Made by a program: the position numbers and the translations under genes. A DNA stretch of 64,000 nt from Mercurialis annua (taxonomy: Eukaryota; Streptophyta; Magnoliopsida; Malpighiales; Euphorbiaceae): assembly GCF_937616625.2 (NCBI RefSeq), contig NC_065570.1:10922001-10986000 (forward strand), given 5' to 3'. Each line of letters starts with the position of its first letter. The stretch's first letter is position 1. Under the pieces are notes generated by a model. That model saw nothing but the letters and a program-made list of their open reading frames with translations, ran no database searches and was not told where the DNA came from. Positions 24,017 to 36,368 of this stretch are shown here, in pieces.

Positions 24017-24211
24017 GGTTCTTGATCTTTCTCTTTTTATAAAGTTTGATTAGGGTTTGTTTTTTTTGGTTGGGTAAGACAATATAAGTGGAGAATCACA
24101 TCAACGAGAGAGTGTTTTTGCAGAGAAAGAAAGCAAAACAAGAAAGGAGTGAATGTGGAATGAGGAGAAGAATAAAGGAAGAAGGTGGGACTTTATACAT
24201 ATTTATATATA

Positions 24212-24221
24212 CTTTATATAG
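24212..24221 (-). promoter_or_regulatory. Possible TATA box of the Dof gene
   Basis: CTATATAAAG on the minus strand lies about 195 bp upstream of the Dof start codon. That would leave a 5' UTR of roughly 165 bases. Other TATA-like stretches lie nearby in this AT-rich DNA, so the choice is tentative. Confidence 0.4.
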
Positions 24222-24319
24222 CTCCATTCAATATAAATATAAATATAAAATATTACTTATTGCCACGTAAGGTTAGGTTATATTATTCCACGGTTACCGA
24301 ACCATACATTTTGAACTAA

Positions 24320-24705
24320 ACAATTACTAACATTTTATTTGTAATATTTTGACAATTTGTTTTTGATAATTTGGAGAGGGGGGAGCGCTTGTGGGAGGAA
24401 TCGAACCCACGACCTAGCAGTTTGCTGCTTAGCGCTTATAACATTTTGACAATTCAACTAGTATTTTTTAGAAACGGGAAATTACCCGCTCATTTTATAT
24501 GGATCTTCTTTGTTGATTGACGTCTTGCTTTCTTTCTATCCAGCTTTTTATGTCATCTTACACATTAATATCAAACGACAAACACTTGATAGCCAAACGA
24601 CAAGTCATACGTACTAATTAAATATGAAATGAGCGGATAATTTTTCGTTATTAAAAAATATTAGATGAATTATTAAAATGTTACAAATGAAACGTTGGTG
24701 AACCG
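24320..24705. mobile_element. Foldback MITE upstream of the Dof gene
   Basis: Inverted arms share 'aacattttatttgtaa / aacgtttcatttgtaa', 'agtattttttag / aatattttttaa' and 'aaattacccgctcatttta / aaattatccgctcatttca'. The left arm is split by the tRNA-derived insert at 24358-24438; the right arm keeps the uninterrupted sequence. Its outer ends are uncertain by tens of bases. Confidence 0.65.
24358..24438 (-). mobile_element. tRNA-derived SINE or retropseudogene with TSD
   Basis: The minus strand reads ...AGCAGCAAACTGCTAGG then TCGTGGGTTCGATTCCTCC, matching the T-arm/B-box (GGTTCGATTCC) of a tRNA, and ends in an A-rich tail. It is bracketed by 16-bp direct repeats TAATATTTTGACAATT (24342-24357) and TAACATTTTGACAATT (24439-24454), one mismatch, as expected of LINE-mobilised RNA copies. 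Only about 81 bp long and lacking a full cloverleaf, it is not a working tRNA gene. Confidence 0.6.
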
Positions 24706-24722
24706 GTTTACTAAAAGTGCAT

Positions 24723-25729
24723 AGTTAAAAACCCTTACCACATAGCTCTAGATATCTAAGTTAGTATTTGGTCTTACTAAACTTGACTGCTATAGCTTTT
24801 GTTTTATATATAAAAACTAATACTTTTTTTAGGGTTTAGAGAAGCTGATGTTTCTTAACCCATAAGCTTCTTTATGATTCTCTTAGTGGCATTCTCTCTC
24901 TATTGCATGGAAAAAGTTGATGTCTATTTGTCTGTGCATTATATGAATAAATGAATTGCTTAGTGGGTGAGTAGCTTATAATAGCATAGTGGGTTTGAGA
25001 TTAAGTTGTAAATTAATGATTAAAATGATAATTAAAAACATCAAATTCATAGGTTAAGATAAAGAAATAGTAATTAAAAGAAAGGAAGCCCCTTCTGTTC
25101 CCTATGCTCTTCTTTTTCCATTTTGCATGGGAATATTTGTATAGTACTGTCAATCTTGCTCATTCTTCTACAGTTTTCTTTGAGCGCGTGGTGCTACCTC
25201 TCAAACATGGTGGATTATATTGGTCCCTCTCATTTCTTCATAAGGATGCAAAAATGGTTGCTGTAGACACTAGTTTTTCAGAGAGTCAAAAAGCGATAAA
25301 AAACTGATTGTTAAATAATGATTTTCAAAAAAAAAATATGTCTAAATGGAAATCTATTGATCCATTTTTTAAAAATAACTAAAACTAAATCAGCGCATAG
25401 CAATATATTTAAGTAATTGAATCGTAATTGTTATAAATAACTTTTAGAATTTTAAAAAATTATAAATATAAATATGAAAAATCAAGCTAATTTTAAAACC
25501 TTAAAAGTTCATGAGTCAATGTATTGATATGATTGAAATTAGAGATGATTCGCTTAAAGCAGTTAGTGTTTAGTTAGATGGTAAAAGTTATATATATTGG
25601 AGTTATGTGATGAATTTTTTTTAAATGTAAACAAAAATAGGGTTATGTTCGGGTGCTTTTATTAAGCCTAAGAATAGTATAGTTGCTGATTATATGAGTA
25701 TGTAAGATAAATGGAAAGTAGATAACTTT
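24723..25729. other. Intergenic DNA, nothing firm
   Basis: The small plus frame at 25104-25307 has no domain I recognise and no supporting signals. No transposon ends were found. Confidence 0.45.
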
Positions 25730-26253
25730 AAAATGGCAAAACCGATTCTAAGCCCCCTCTATTTTATCATTTTGACTCGAGAAGCCCCTACTCCAAAATT
25801 CGTCACGGCCGAGTCTTTTTACTTTCAAAAATTGCATTTTTAGACCCTTACATGGATGGAAAATGGAAAGTGAAACCACTCTCCATTAAGTAACACACTT
25901 ATGATAGCCTAAAGATAGCCTGGAACACACTTACGACTTCAGCATTCATAAATCAAGGTTTGGATTAGTATATGTGAATTGTCATTGCCCAATTTCGTTA
26001 CCCCATTGTTTAATCTTCATGTTTAGTTTAATTTATAGTTTAATTATAGTTCATTACTCATATTTAATTGCTACATTTTATACTTTTTATTATACCAAAC
26101 CCCTTTATTCCTAGACAAATCAAAGTTGCTTGAATTTAGTGATTAGAAATTGCTTTTCTTCTGGGATCGACAATCCAGACTTCATAGTCCTATTACTATT
26201 GAGCGAATCTATATAATGCGCGACCAACATTGTTTTGGCGCCTTTGTCGGGGA
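25730..26253 (+). mobile_element. Athila-like Ty3 LTR end with primer binding site
   Basis: TGGCGCCTTTGTCGGGGA (26236-26253) matches the characteristic Athila primer-binding region. It is preceded by 'tgggatcgac...attgagcgaatc..gcgcgacca', the usual 3' end of Athila LTRs. The element points right but no Athila gag or pol follows, and within about 170 bp the sequence passes into a gag relic on the opposite strand. The left boundary of the LTR is a guess. Confidence 0.65.
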
Positions 26254-26419
26254 AAGCATAAATTCTTTTTCTAACACTAGAATTAAGATACTTTGACTTG
26301 ATTTATCATTTTATTTTTGTCTTATTTTTATAGCATTTTATCCTTTCTAAGTCTCTCAAGGTTACTTCCAACTTGGAGCCACATCTGTATTGATTCATAA
26401 AGATGGTGGACAATTCGCC

Positions 26420-27131
26420 TTATTCCCCTCTTGTCTTCGTAGGCATGTCGTAGTACCAACGAGTTGTATTCCCTTCCAGTGATCTCGCAAAGGCCCTCAT
26501 AATCTGTTTCATTGTCAGAGTTGCAGTTATCATAGAAATGAACTGGTTCAGATAGGTGCGAGGATCGCTTCTCCCATTGAAACGACTGAGACCAGGCATT
26601 TTAAACTTTGTTGGTAGCTTCTCATCCTCTCCCAAAGAGTATTCATCCAAAATGATGAACTGATTGATATGTTTCCTTAACATATTGGCTTCGGAGTTGT
26701 TCAACCTTTCTTGCCAAATCATGATAGGAGTCGGATTGGGTTGAGTCAAGATTTTTGAGCTTTTCACTCTCCGTTTCCGTTTTGTGTTGCTCTTCATACA
26801 AGACGTTAGTGAACCAATTCTGATCGGTGGTAGCCGTTTTAGCTGCTTTGCCTCTGAGTCTATCATACTCTTCTCTATGCTTGTTTTCGACGTCGTCCTT
26901 CTTTCTCATCTCTTCAATGAGGTCACTGTTAGCATCAATATTTGACCTTCTAGCGGCAAAAGATGGTTCGTCTTCTTGGCCGATTCCTATCCCGTCTCGA
27001 GACTTCACGGGTTCTGTGAACCACTTTTTTAGGTCATTGGCCTGCTTCATGACAGAGTCCGTGATCTCCTTCCTTAACTGATCCAGATTAGCTTGTGTCG
27101 CGGCTGGTGCTACTTCAGCTGATTCTGACAT
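26420..27131 (-). pseudogene. Ty3 gag fragment (Tat/Ogre-like), frameshifted
   Basis: Reading begins at the ATG at 27131 (MSESAEVAPAATQANLDQLR...), an N-terminal acidic and charged segment. It shifts frame near 26690-26740 into a frame with KFKMPGLSRFNGRSDPRTYL followed by the helix ending LEGNTTRWYYDM at about 26430-26570, which matches the retrotransposon gag capsid family (PF03732 type). Zinc knuckle, protease and pol are missing; the sequence stops near the Athila remnant. The primer binding site and LTR lie just upstream at 27408-29624. Confidence 0.82.
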
Positions 27132-27407
27132 GTTGGAGTTTCTTAGCTGCTCAGAAACTTGTCTGGCTAGTTGTACTAGTATAATAGGGGTTTCCGACGT
27201 CTTGCTAAGACTAGTCGGACGATATAGGGACTCCTAAAGAATGTGTGAGAAGATAAGAATCTAATGCAATGCAACAAGTGCATATATGTCAGACAAATAA
27301 GAGCGTTCGATAAGAGGCAAATCGTGTGGTCGTGTTCAAGGCAACTATCTTTTGAAAGTGATTCTGAAAAACGTTTTGAATTTGATGTTTCAAAGATAGT
27401 TTAGTCG

Positions 27408-27425
27408 TCTCTAGTGGAGTCGCCA
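27408..27425 (-). other. Primer binding site of the Tat/Ogre-like element
   Basis: On the minus strand TGGCGACTCCACTAGAGA follows one base after the LTR end CTCACA. TGGCGACTC... leaders are typical of Tat/Ogre elements (tRNA-Arg class). Confidence 0.7.
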
Positions 27426-27426
27426 C

Positions 27427-29624
27427 TGTGAGCGGAGCAGGGTTCGGGGGCCGTTCGCCCAGGCTTATGGTTGACTTTTGATTTGGAAAGGTTTTAAAAA
27501 ATGGAATCGTCACCTAACTCATCCAGGAAATGCCTTTTATACCGACTGGGTAGATTTCTCATGCTTATGGGTGAGACCACCTTACATCGGACCAAAAGAC
27601 CGGGTTCATGGACATTGCCAAAACTTTTGTACTTGGCTTATCAAATACCTCATATATTTGCATGACATATCTGGTTATCTCATCTCAACAATCAATAACA
27701 GGCCATAAGATATAGTACTGGAAATGTAAACACGTTTGAAAATGGTAAACAAGTAAGACTCGCGTATGACTCGATCTAGACTGGCTTGTGAGACATGTAG
27801 CATGTACTCCTAAACAATCATCTAATCTTGGGAGTTTCTATCATATAACAGACAATGGTGAGTCTTTACCATTTTGCATGCACAAAGACTAAATTGGATG
27901 TCTAAGTGAGATTGATTTTATTAAATCATATTGAATGCCTATACAACCACTAATTATATTTTCATGGCAGTCTTATGAGTTTTAGGTGATTTGCTGGATT
28001 TAGTAAGTTAACGTGATTAGGTTCATTAGCTTGCTAATATTGGATTGAGTCGTCTTTTGGAAAGCAATTAAACAGTATAAATATACACATAAAGAAGGTG
28101 ATATACATATAAGGTTAGAAATACTTTGAAACCGTGTACACCGGAGTGTCTGGCACTTTATGCGCTTTGGTTGTCGAAGTGGTTGGAATCAGGACTCGGA
28201 CAGAAAATGGGAGTTCTTTATTTCATCGATACGGATCCACTGGTTTGAACCGGGGTCGATTACAAGTTTAGATGAACTCAAAATCGCATTAGGAAGTTGC
28301 TGGTTTGTCGGATATGGGCTTCAGGGCCCAGTTGGCTGGGCAAATTAAAATTGTGGGCTTCGAGGCCTAGAATAAATTGGGACAGGCCCATTACAAAATA
28401 TATTATGATTATACAACTAAATACATAAACGTGGGCTCAAACGGGGCCCAATTTCGAGTTCAAATAAACCCAAAAACACGAAAACGAGTTTGAATCAAAG
28501 TTTGTAGGATCTGGGAATCAGTTCTGGATGAGGATCAAGAGGGCATCACGGCGCCACTAGGAGTGGAGGTGGCGCCACTCTATAGTGGCAACGGGGGCAG
28601 TGTGTTCTGGCGGCGGCGGCGCCAATGTCAGGGAGGGCGGAAGTTCGTCATTCAGTTTGAGTTTTCATGAAAAAACACTCAAAACAAACAAGAAACACAT
28701 TTGTATGTACTGGATTTGATATAAAATTGATGAAACATACTAATTCAGCTAAAAAGGATGCTTTTGGTGCGAAATTGTAGCAATCTAAGCATAACCTGTT
28801 CATGGTAAGAAAAACATAAACATATCCTTACATGCGTTCTAAGCATCAGAATTGAAAAGAAACCGAATATAAGTTATAAATCCTGTTAAAGTAGCCTAAT
28901 AACATTTTTCTAATTAGTTTTCATGGTAATCATGGCGAGAGCATTGATATTAGCAATAATCATGGCAATTTTATGACAAAAACAATCAAATTAATCTAAG
29001 CATGAATCATAATACACATAATTCAACAGTATGATTTAAAAAGTGATAAAAGGTTGATATGGGTCCTCAGAATTACCGTTCTAAGTCCTTGGCTCGTTTT
29101 CTGGTGAACTAGATGTGGAATCCAGCTTCAGATTAGTGCACAACATGGCGTTCTTGAGTAATTAAAGTGTAGAAACTTGTTTTTTTGGATTGGAATCGAT
29201 TTTGAAGTGTATGCTCTGTGGTTGGGGATTTTTAGGTTCTGATTATATTTTTCTATATGTGCTGGTGCCACCCTTGATCAGTTAATTAAGGGGTCTATTT
29301 AGAATGGTGAATTTAGGTTAGGGTTCCTAGAGTCTAAGTTAGGTAAGGTTTTTGAAAGAGTGTGAAGTGATAAAATTTTAGGTTTGACTATTATCAATAA
29401 GTTTATAACTTGCATGTTAAGCAAATAGTGTCTAAAAGTTTATTTTGATGTCTAAAAGTGTTAAAAATGACTTCTGAGATTCTAAGAGTTTGTGTATTGT
29501 CAATTTAGCCCGTCATACTTGCAAATTGACCCATAAACTTCTAAGATATTGCAATTAGTCCAATTTATTAGACTTAGACCATATTTTTTTTTGGATTTTT
29601 ATAGGCTATTTACGGCTAGTTACA
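27427..29624 (-). mobile_element. 5' LTR of a truncated Tat/Ogre-like element
   Basis: The inner end TGTGAGCGGAGCAGG (27427) directly abuts the primer binding site. The outer end is probably the TTACA at 29620-29624, which would read TGTAACTAGCC on the minus strand, but no partner LTR or target duplication exists to prove it. The GC-rich part near 28550-28625 ('ggcgccactaggagtggaggtggcgcc') is an imperfect palindrome. Fragments of the same family lie at 780-1482 and 6164-6760. Confidence 0.62.
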
Positions 29625-29804
29625 TTTTAATCCCTCAGGTTGAATTCAAACAAACTGATTAATAGCTCGTCACCAGAACGAATTTCTCTGGAAATCACCA
29701 TCCGCTTCAGTCCCTTATCACTCTTTACCTGTTCGGAAAATTAAAGAGTAATAACAATTTACATACAATTATCGGCCAGTATATGAATTAACTCAGTGCT
29801 AAAA

Positions 29805-30106
29805 GTGGGAGTACGCAAAAACCGACCAAAACCGTAAAACCGAACTGAATCGATGAATTCAGTTCGATTAAGTTTGAAATTGTAAAATAATTTTGATTGG
29901 TCGATTCGGCTTGGAGTATAAAAAAAATTTCAATCAGTTTTCCATGTAAACCGAATTGAACCGATAAAAACTGACCTATCCCACAAGTTCGTTTCGGTTT
30001 AAAAGATTATATTTCTTCAAAAATTTGGTTCAATTCGGTTGTTAAAAACCAAAAAAAATAGTTCGGTTCGGTTCGATGTAACCAATTGCACACCCCTTGA
30101 TAGAGC
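29805..30106. mobile_element. Possible decayed hAT-type MITE
   Basis: Repeated 'aaccgaac / ggttcggttcg' blocks in inverted orientation at both ends and a terminal 'caattgcacacccctt' (reverse AAGGGGTGTGCAATTGG) resemble common plant hAT MITEs. No target duplication was found. Confidence 0.4.
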
Positions 30107-31260
30107 ATTGCACCTAGAACCAATGTGTCGAGGTGACGACAATGGGACAGAGAAGGAGAGATCTCCATCCTGGCTTCTATGGAAAATCTCATCATTAATG
30201 AAGATGAATTCATTTTCACACTTTAACCTCTATTAAACTTTAAAACATGTAAAATAATAAAAATATAAAAATAAATGTTTAATTTATACGAAATATCCAA
30301 GAAAGATTTAAACTATCCAATATCAATAAAATGATAAATCTTAAAATTTTAGAAAGTACAAATTATATAAAAAAACTATCCAACATTCTAAAAATATTCC
30401 CAAGTATATATTATAAAATAATATTAATATTCAAAACATCGTAAATTGTTCGAAACTTATTTCTCCTTCCGACTTGCATCATTCATGATATATGTATATA
30501 AATCGGATGGTCAAAGATGGAAATCTTCATGGGAAGAGGACTATACTCGCCATTCTCTCTCTAACCCAGTAGATAAACAAATTCTCCCATCTTCGTACCC
30601 ATGAACTAATTACTATAAATTTCCTTCTTTTGGGGTGAATTTCCATAAGAAAGAAAAATCGCCACTCCATTACCATCGTTAAACATGTCTTGACTTCGAA
30701 TCACCATGGAGATGCGAGTAAATGTAATCATCTTTAAACAAAGATAATGGTGGAGGGTATGTCATGAAATTAAGAGCTTATGCTAGAGAATGAAACGAAA
30801 TTCTGGTAATAACAATTTACAGGTATATCGATATTATTTTCCCATGCTACCTTCCATGTGACATTGTCATTAATAAATAAGTAAAACAGCAATTCACAAA
30901 ATTACCAGTATTCGATGAAAGCTGCTCGTAAAAGTGCTTCCCTTTTGCATCCAGCCAAGAAGAAAAGAAATGTACATGATTTTCAAAATCAATAGAAGGC
31001 ATCACTAGACCACAGTAACATGTTACTGAGAATCATGAAGCAGACGGGATTCAAGTGAAAAGTCGAGTTTTCTTTTACCAAAATTATTTCAGCTAGACCG
31101 AATTCATATGGACCTATATACTCACAAGAGTACATCTCACATTACCAGGATAGCAGAAGTATTGTAAATATGAGTTCACATTCATTTGCACTTCAGAGAA
31201 CTGCCATTAGTAGAATAAATGGCACGAAAAAACAGAAGTAACGAATGCCAATTTAGAGAA
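30107..31260. other. Intergenic DNA 3' of the GT14 gene
   Basis: No gene or repeat with clear ends. It should contain the 3' UTR and polyadenylation site of the GT14 gene, but the site cannot be placed by eye. Confidence 0.45.
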
Positions 31261-34200
31261 CTATATACACTGTTTAGACCTAAAATTTTCAGAATTAAGA
31301 AGTTGTAAAATTAGTTTTTCTAGTCTCTTTGAACTTACAGTTGGCTTAATTGCATCTGGACTCCCATAGGCAACACACGGATCTTTGCCTAAAATAGTAC
31401 TGCCAACACACCAACCTCCCGGAGTAAACCTCCCATTTGTTCGCCTCAAAAGCTTTTCATCGATTTTGTTGAGAACCGGGTCATTCTCGGAAAATTCCCG
31501 AGCAAAAGGAGCACCACTTTCAACCATGTCTTCGTAATGCTCTAAAGCTAGAGATATAGGGTGTTGCTTTGGAGGATTATCCCACTTTATGTAATGCAGG
31601 TCATGGTTAACTGTAGTGTTCTGATAATCTTTGTGGTTACAGACAACAGTGTGGAAGTAACCTTCGGGAGATGAATGGAAGTTTGTATAGTACATAAGAA
31701 GAGTGCGCGGGAGATTATCCCATCCCCACACGCAGAACTCAAGAAACGATCTTGTCAGAACCACCCATTCAGATCCTGAAAGAAGAGTGTTGCAGTATAA
31801 GATAAAATGGTCAAAATACAATTGATACATGCACCAACGGATTTATGGAAAATGTACCAAAGCCAAATATGCACAACAGTATAACAGGAAAGTTTTGTTG
31901 TTCATTAATCTGTAGAAACTACTCTATCATATCACTCTTCAAGTAGCATTTGCAGAATCCTGCTAAATAGAGGAATCATAATTTTATACAATATCTTTTA
32001 GTTCTTTAATTTGGAACGAAAGGGTTCACTTTAACCATGGTAACCGGTTCTCTATCCGAGAGTTATCGGTATCTATCAAATCTGTTGTTATCTAGCACAA
32101 CGCTATTAAATCAAATGACAAAGGCATTGTTCAGAAAAAAGATGGCTTTCCCCGAACCAAAACTTTCAAAACTAAAAAAAGAAATCAATGCAAGGAAACA
32201 TTTGTAGGCAACTGACTTTCTACAGCAAAAGGTTCAACATCTTTGGTGTAATTCTTATAGACAAACTAGAATAACCACGTTGCAAGCAGTGGTTCCGTGC
32301 TTTTAAAGAGACTGTAAGCTCTACAACCACAATGATAGAAAAGAATACTTAATATTATGGTTTATTCCGGCCTTGCATTTGACAACTTATAGAATGCACC
32401 TGGTGTCATGCTTCTTTATCTACTATAAAATGCAGAAATTTAAAATCTTAAAAGAAAGAAAAAGAAAATCATGTTCTGGGATTTTTCCCAATAAGATAAA
32501 AGAGACAGATAGCTCTAGACTTGAATGAAGTCATCAATTCAATCGACATAACGAAGTTGTATTCAGATGACACATCATGTTTCAGATTTTGACGAAAAAT
32601 TCAAAAATCCATGTTCTCATAACTCACCTAAGAAAGAAGTATTTGTTATAACACCCAGTGTTGTTTAAGGCACAAGGCGCCCTCAAGGCGAGATAGCCAT
32701 ATATCACCTGAAGCGAAAGGCGCTAAAAAAGCGCTCCCCTTATCGAAGTAAGGCGCCTATGAGTTTTGAACCATCAGTGCATGGTTGAGGTTGGCTATCC
32801 ATAGCGTGACAAGAAAGAACAAAAGGCTCTGCTCTTTTCTTTTTTACTTAACGTATATTTTAATTTGAAGTGTGTTTTACTTAATCCTAAACACTTAAAT
32901 AGAAACTTGAGAAGACTTTTAAACTTCCTAAATCAAATCCATTTAAGGCATTAATTAATAGGAATGTCTAGATTAGACTAAAAGTCACCTAAAAAACGTA
33001 AAAAAAAAAAAAAAAAAAATCAAAAGAGCGTGCTTTTTTCATATTTCAAGGCGAGCCAAGGCGAGCACTAAAGCGAATAAAGCGCTTGCCTTACTGAAGG
33101 CGCCTCGACTGGAAGGTCTAGTGATGCCATCAGTGTTTGGCGCCTCGCCTGAGCGCTATTAACAACACTGATAACACCTAGGAATGCATTCTTTAAACAA
33201 TCTCATTCATTGCTCCCCATAACCGAGTATTAAAAAATTTATTTTTTCTAGATAAAATAAGTTATTGTATAAAAAAGATATCACACCAACCATTATTTAA
33301 TGTAGTAGTAATTTCTGTCTCTTTATCTCTTTTATTTTCTTTTTAATCCATTCCACTCTAATTAATGAGGGTAATATATGACAATTATTCATTAAAGTAA
33401 TAATTGAGTGCCTATAATTTGGGGAAAAATATCTTGAAATAGCGCCTATCAATTTAAGACATAGGGAGTCCAAAAGGCTGCGTTCTCACTTGGTCGTGCC
33501 ACTAACATTCCTCATTTTTAAACAAAGTTGTTAAGGTGAATGTTTGAAATATGTTCCATTGTCACTGTAGTTTTTAATGTATTTATTTTATAAAGTAGTT
33601 AAAAAAATTCTAATAATGAGTACTATTTCTAGTGTCCCACTTTAGGTGAGCTTTTCCTAGTAAGGCACAACATAGTGTTGTTACTGCTTTGATAACGAAT
33701 TGTCATGACCTGAGTTTAGATCACAAATATGATGTTTGGAATGAGAGAAAGAGAAAGAGAATGGCAAAACGAGGAAGAAATACAGATATATGAAAAAAAA
33801 TATAAGAGAAATAGAAAGAAATAAGCTTATATTATTCAATTGATTATCCCATTATGTCGCAATGTTTCGTTTTATATAACTCTCTCAGCTTACTACATTT
33901 ATAACTGCTAGCTGCTGTAAACAACTATTCTAATCAACTGCTCATCAATCACTCAAGATTCATTGCTAGCTACTATCATCTGCTAAGATGCTCAATGCTA
34001 CACTTAAGGGGAACAATAACTTAGGCTATTTTATGAAACGGAATACCAAATAACCAAATTTTGCAAATTCTAAATGTTTATTTAGACACTCACAAACCCA
34101 TAAACAAAGCCAACATGGTATCAGTTCCCTAATAGCCAACCGAAAAGAGGAAATAACAACCAAAGAAAGGGTAGCTGTTGCACTTCTGATTAGCGTTCAA

Positions 34201-36368
34201 AACCAGCTAATACTTATTTGGACTACTCGAGTATCCAAAGACCAAGATATCACATGATTCCATGGATCTGAATTGAATACTACATGCTAGAAGAAAAAAA
34301 ATCATGATTTTGTCTAGAAGAACAATAAGAGATAAGCTGTTATGCAGAGGAAGCTATGAGATGGTAATTTATCATAATCGACTGACGACCAATCAACTGT
34401 TGTAAAAAACTTGGTGCACTGAAAATAAGACACTTTTTGTGATATAAAGTTGGAGTCAAAGCAATACCCATAAATAATTTGAAAGACGCAGGCAAAGCCC
34501 TTTTTTCTTTGGCCAGAAACACACCGGATTTTTTTGAATGATACAAACCTGGATCAATAATTATAGGTCTTGCTCTTTGATGCCTGCAAGGTTGCAATCA
34601 CAAAATCAGTAGACATGCCACAATCACCAAATTATGCTCAAATATAAAATCATTAGTACACTCACTCTTTCCAACCAATACTACTTGTGTGTTCAAGAAA
34701 GTTCATATCCTTTGGCAAGTATGAAAAAATGTGCAAGATATCTAAAACAAAACGAAGGAAAGATGGTCAGGAAAACAAAATGATTATTTCCAAAGGGTAA
34801 AAATCTGCCGACTCATATGGATACTAGGAACAAGATCCTGTATTAGGGTATCCGTAGAGATTCGGCAAGTTGAAGGTTAATTTTTATAAGATATGCCAGC
34901 TATAAATGATTAACCTAGCATCATGTTTGAAATTCAAAATGCATAACAATTTTTTATGATAACAACGAACTCATAAATATATCATTTCTCTACTCAACAT
35001 TAAGAAAAGTAAACAGGAGAACATTTAACATGCTTAATCAGCTTGAGAGCTTTAATCATATATGCCTTTAGCAGTATGATCAGAATCTCAAGTTACACTC
35101 TTCAGTGAAATCAAAGATGAAATACATCTAACTGGCATCTGGCAACTCGAAACAACAGTTCTTGTACTGTTCTTTTATTTTCTCCTAGGCAAATGATTGG
35201 CCCTACATATATGGAGGCCTCATTGCCACTTTCCAATTTCAGTAATTCATCCTAACGCTTTCCAGGCCAAAAAAAATTAATGCTCTGTCGTCCACCGAAG
35301 ATATATCCCAAACACCTCGAATCTTACATTATGCATTCATTCTGTTCTTTTCCAAAGACTATCCAGCATTAAACCGTATAAAACGTAATCCCAAGCTCAT
35401 TCATTTTCTACAATGTAATTAACATCCTACATTGCTAATCACGAGCAATAAACTCTAAAAACAAAGTGGTGTATTTTGTTGCTCGTCAATAAAAGTTTTG
35501 GAGTTCCATTATTGGTGACGAGGACTCACTCCCCCGAGCCAAAGCCGATCACCGTCAAACCAGGGATGTGGACCGCCAACAAGCCCACATACCTAGCAAT
35601 TCCGCGCTATAATAACCACCAGTCCAATCTTAACCACTCCATTTATTTAAAAGGGCATAGCCAGGGTTTAAACCCGCGACGATAACGCCCAGAAACCACT
35701 AGATCAAACCCGTGCAGTCAAAATTTCGGAGTTTCAATTTAACCCAAACTCCAAAAAAGATGAACTTTAACATACGATTCAACGCAGCTAAATTAATGTT
35801 TAACAGAGTAGAAAAATTAAAAATTACCATCTTGAGGCATGAGAGGATAATCAGAAGCACTCAAATTAAGAAACCAATCCCAGTCATAAGCTTTCTTCAA
35901 CAAAATCGCAATGGCATGAAGCGTACTAGCGATCGCAGTAGGACCTTTCAAAGTAATCAAATCAGCTTCACCAATAACAAATACATTCCCAAATTCTCTA
36001 ATCACACTCTCAAATTTCACATACTTTGCAATCTCAAGCCTTTCATCATCAGACGCTTCTAAATCCAGATGCACCACATAATAATTCCTCGGATGATAAA
36101 CAGCTTGAATCAGTCTCTTCACTCTAGGAACATCCCCTTTGGTACCCGAAATTAAGTAGGCGAATTTCGGTAGCGGAAACCCTAATTTTTGGTCGTTGAA
36201 ATTAGTACTCTCTGATTCAAGTTTAAGAGAGGAATTTCTGTTTGACCTAGAATGGTTTATAGTGAGGACGAGTATGATTAGTGAGAGTACGGCGATAATT
36301 AGTACTGGCGTTAGCCATTTCTTTCGATCTACTGAGGTGTAATATGATGATGTGTGGTTTCTTTTCAT
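31261..36368 (-). CDS. GLCAT14-like: GT14 family beta-glucuronosyltransferase-like enzyme
   Basis: Golgi type II membrane enzyme of family GT14 (PF02485, core-2/I-branching fold). Characterised plant members add glucuronic acid to arabinogalactan-protein glycans; that role is inferred here. Four exons: 36368-35828, 34741-34666, 34583-34468 and 31775-31261. Splice phases fit throughout and give 415 residues, a normal family length. A short cytosolic tail and signal anchor (about 19-37) precede the catalytic domain from about residue 68. Landmarks are [24 protein letters not shown] (end of exon 1), [18 protein letters not shown] (exon 2/3 junction), [19 protein letters not shown] and [12 protein letters not shown] (exon 4), and a CVGS...DPC region near the C-terminus. 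Intron 1 (34742-35827) holds a SINE and intron 3 (31776-34467) a hAT MITE. No lesion is seen. Confidence 0.95.
32656..33170. mobile_element. hAT-type MITE in intron 3 of the GT14 gene
   Basis: A 515-bp element with terminal inverted repeats CAGTGTTGTT(T/A)A and a perfect 8-bp target duplication ATAACACC (32648-32655, 33171-33178), diagnostic of hAT. Sub-terminal DNA has many AAGGCG(C/A) motifs in both orientations. No coding capacity. Confidence 0.88.
35508..35719 (-). mobile_element. Probable SINE in intron 1 of the GT14 gene
   Basis: The minus strand starts GTTTGATCTAGTGGTTTCTG (box A-like) and then has CGCGGGTTTAAACCCTGGC (box B-like) about 30 bases on, the spacing of tRNA-derived SINEs. 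Flanks AAAGTTTTGGAGTTCCA and AAAATTTCGGAGTTTCA may be an old target duplication with four mismatches. Confidence 0.5.

Noticed and set aside
24358..24438. A functional tRNA gene
   Set aside because: Has a T-arm/B-box but no complete acceptor, D arm or cloverleaf, and it carries a retroposition-type target duplication.
25730..25960. Another foldback element based on 'agccccctctatttta' and 'agacccttaca' phrases
   Set aside because: Only one arm-like segment could be found and no inverted partner or target duplication.
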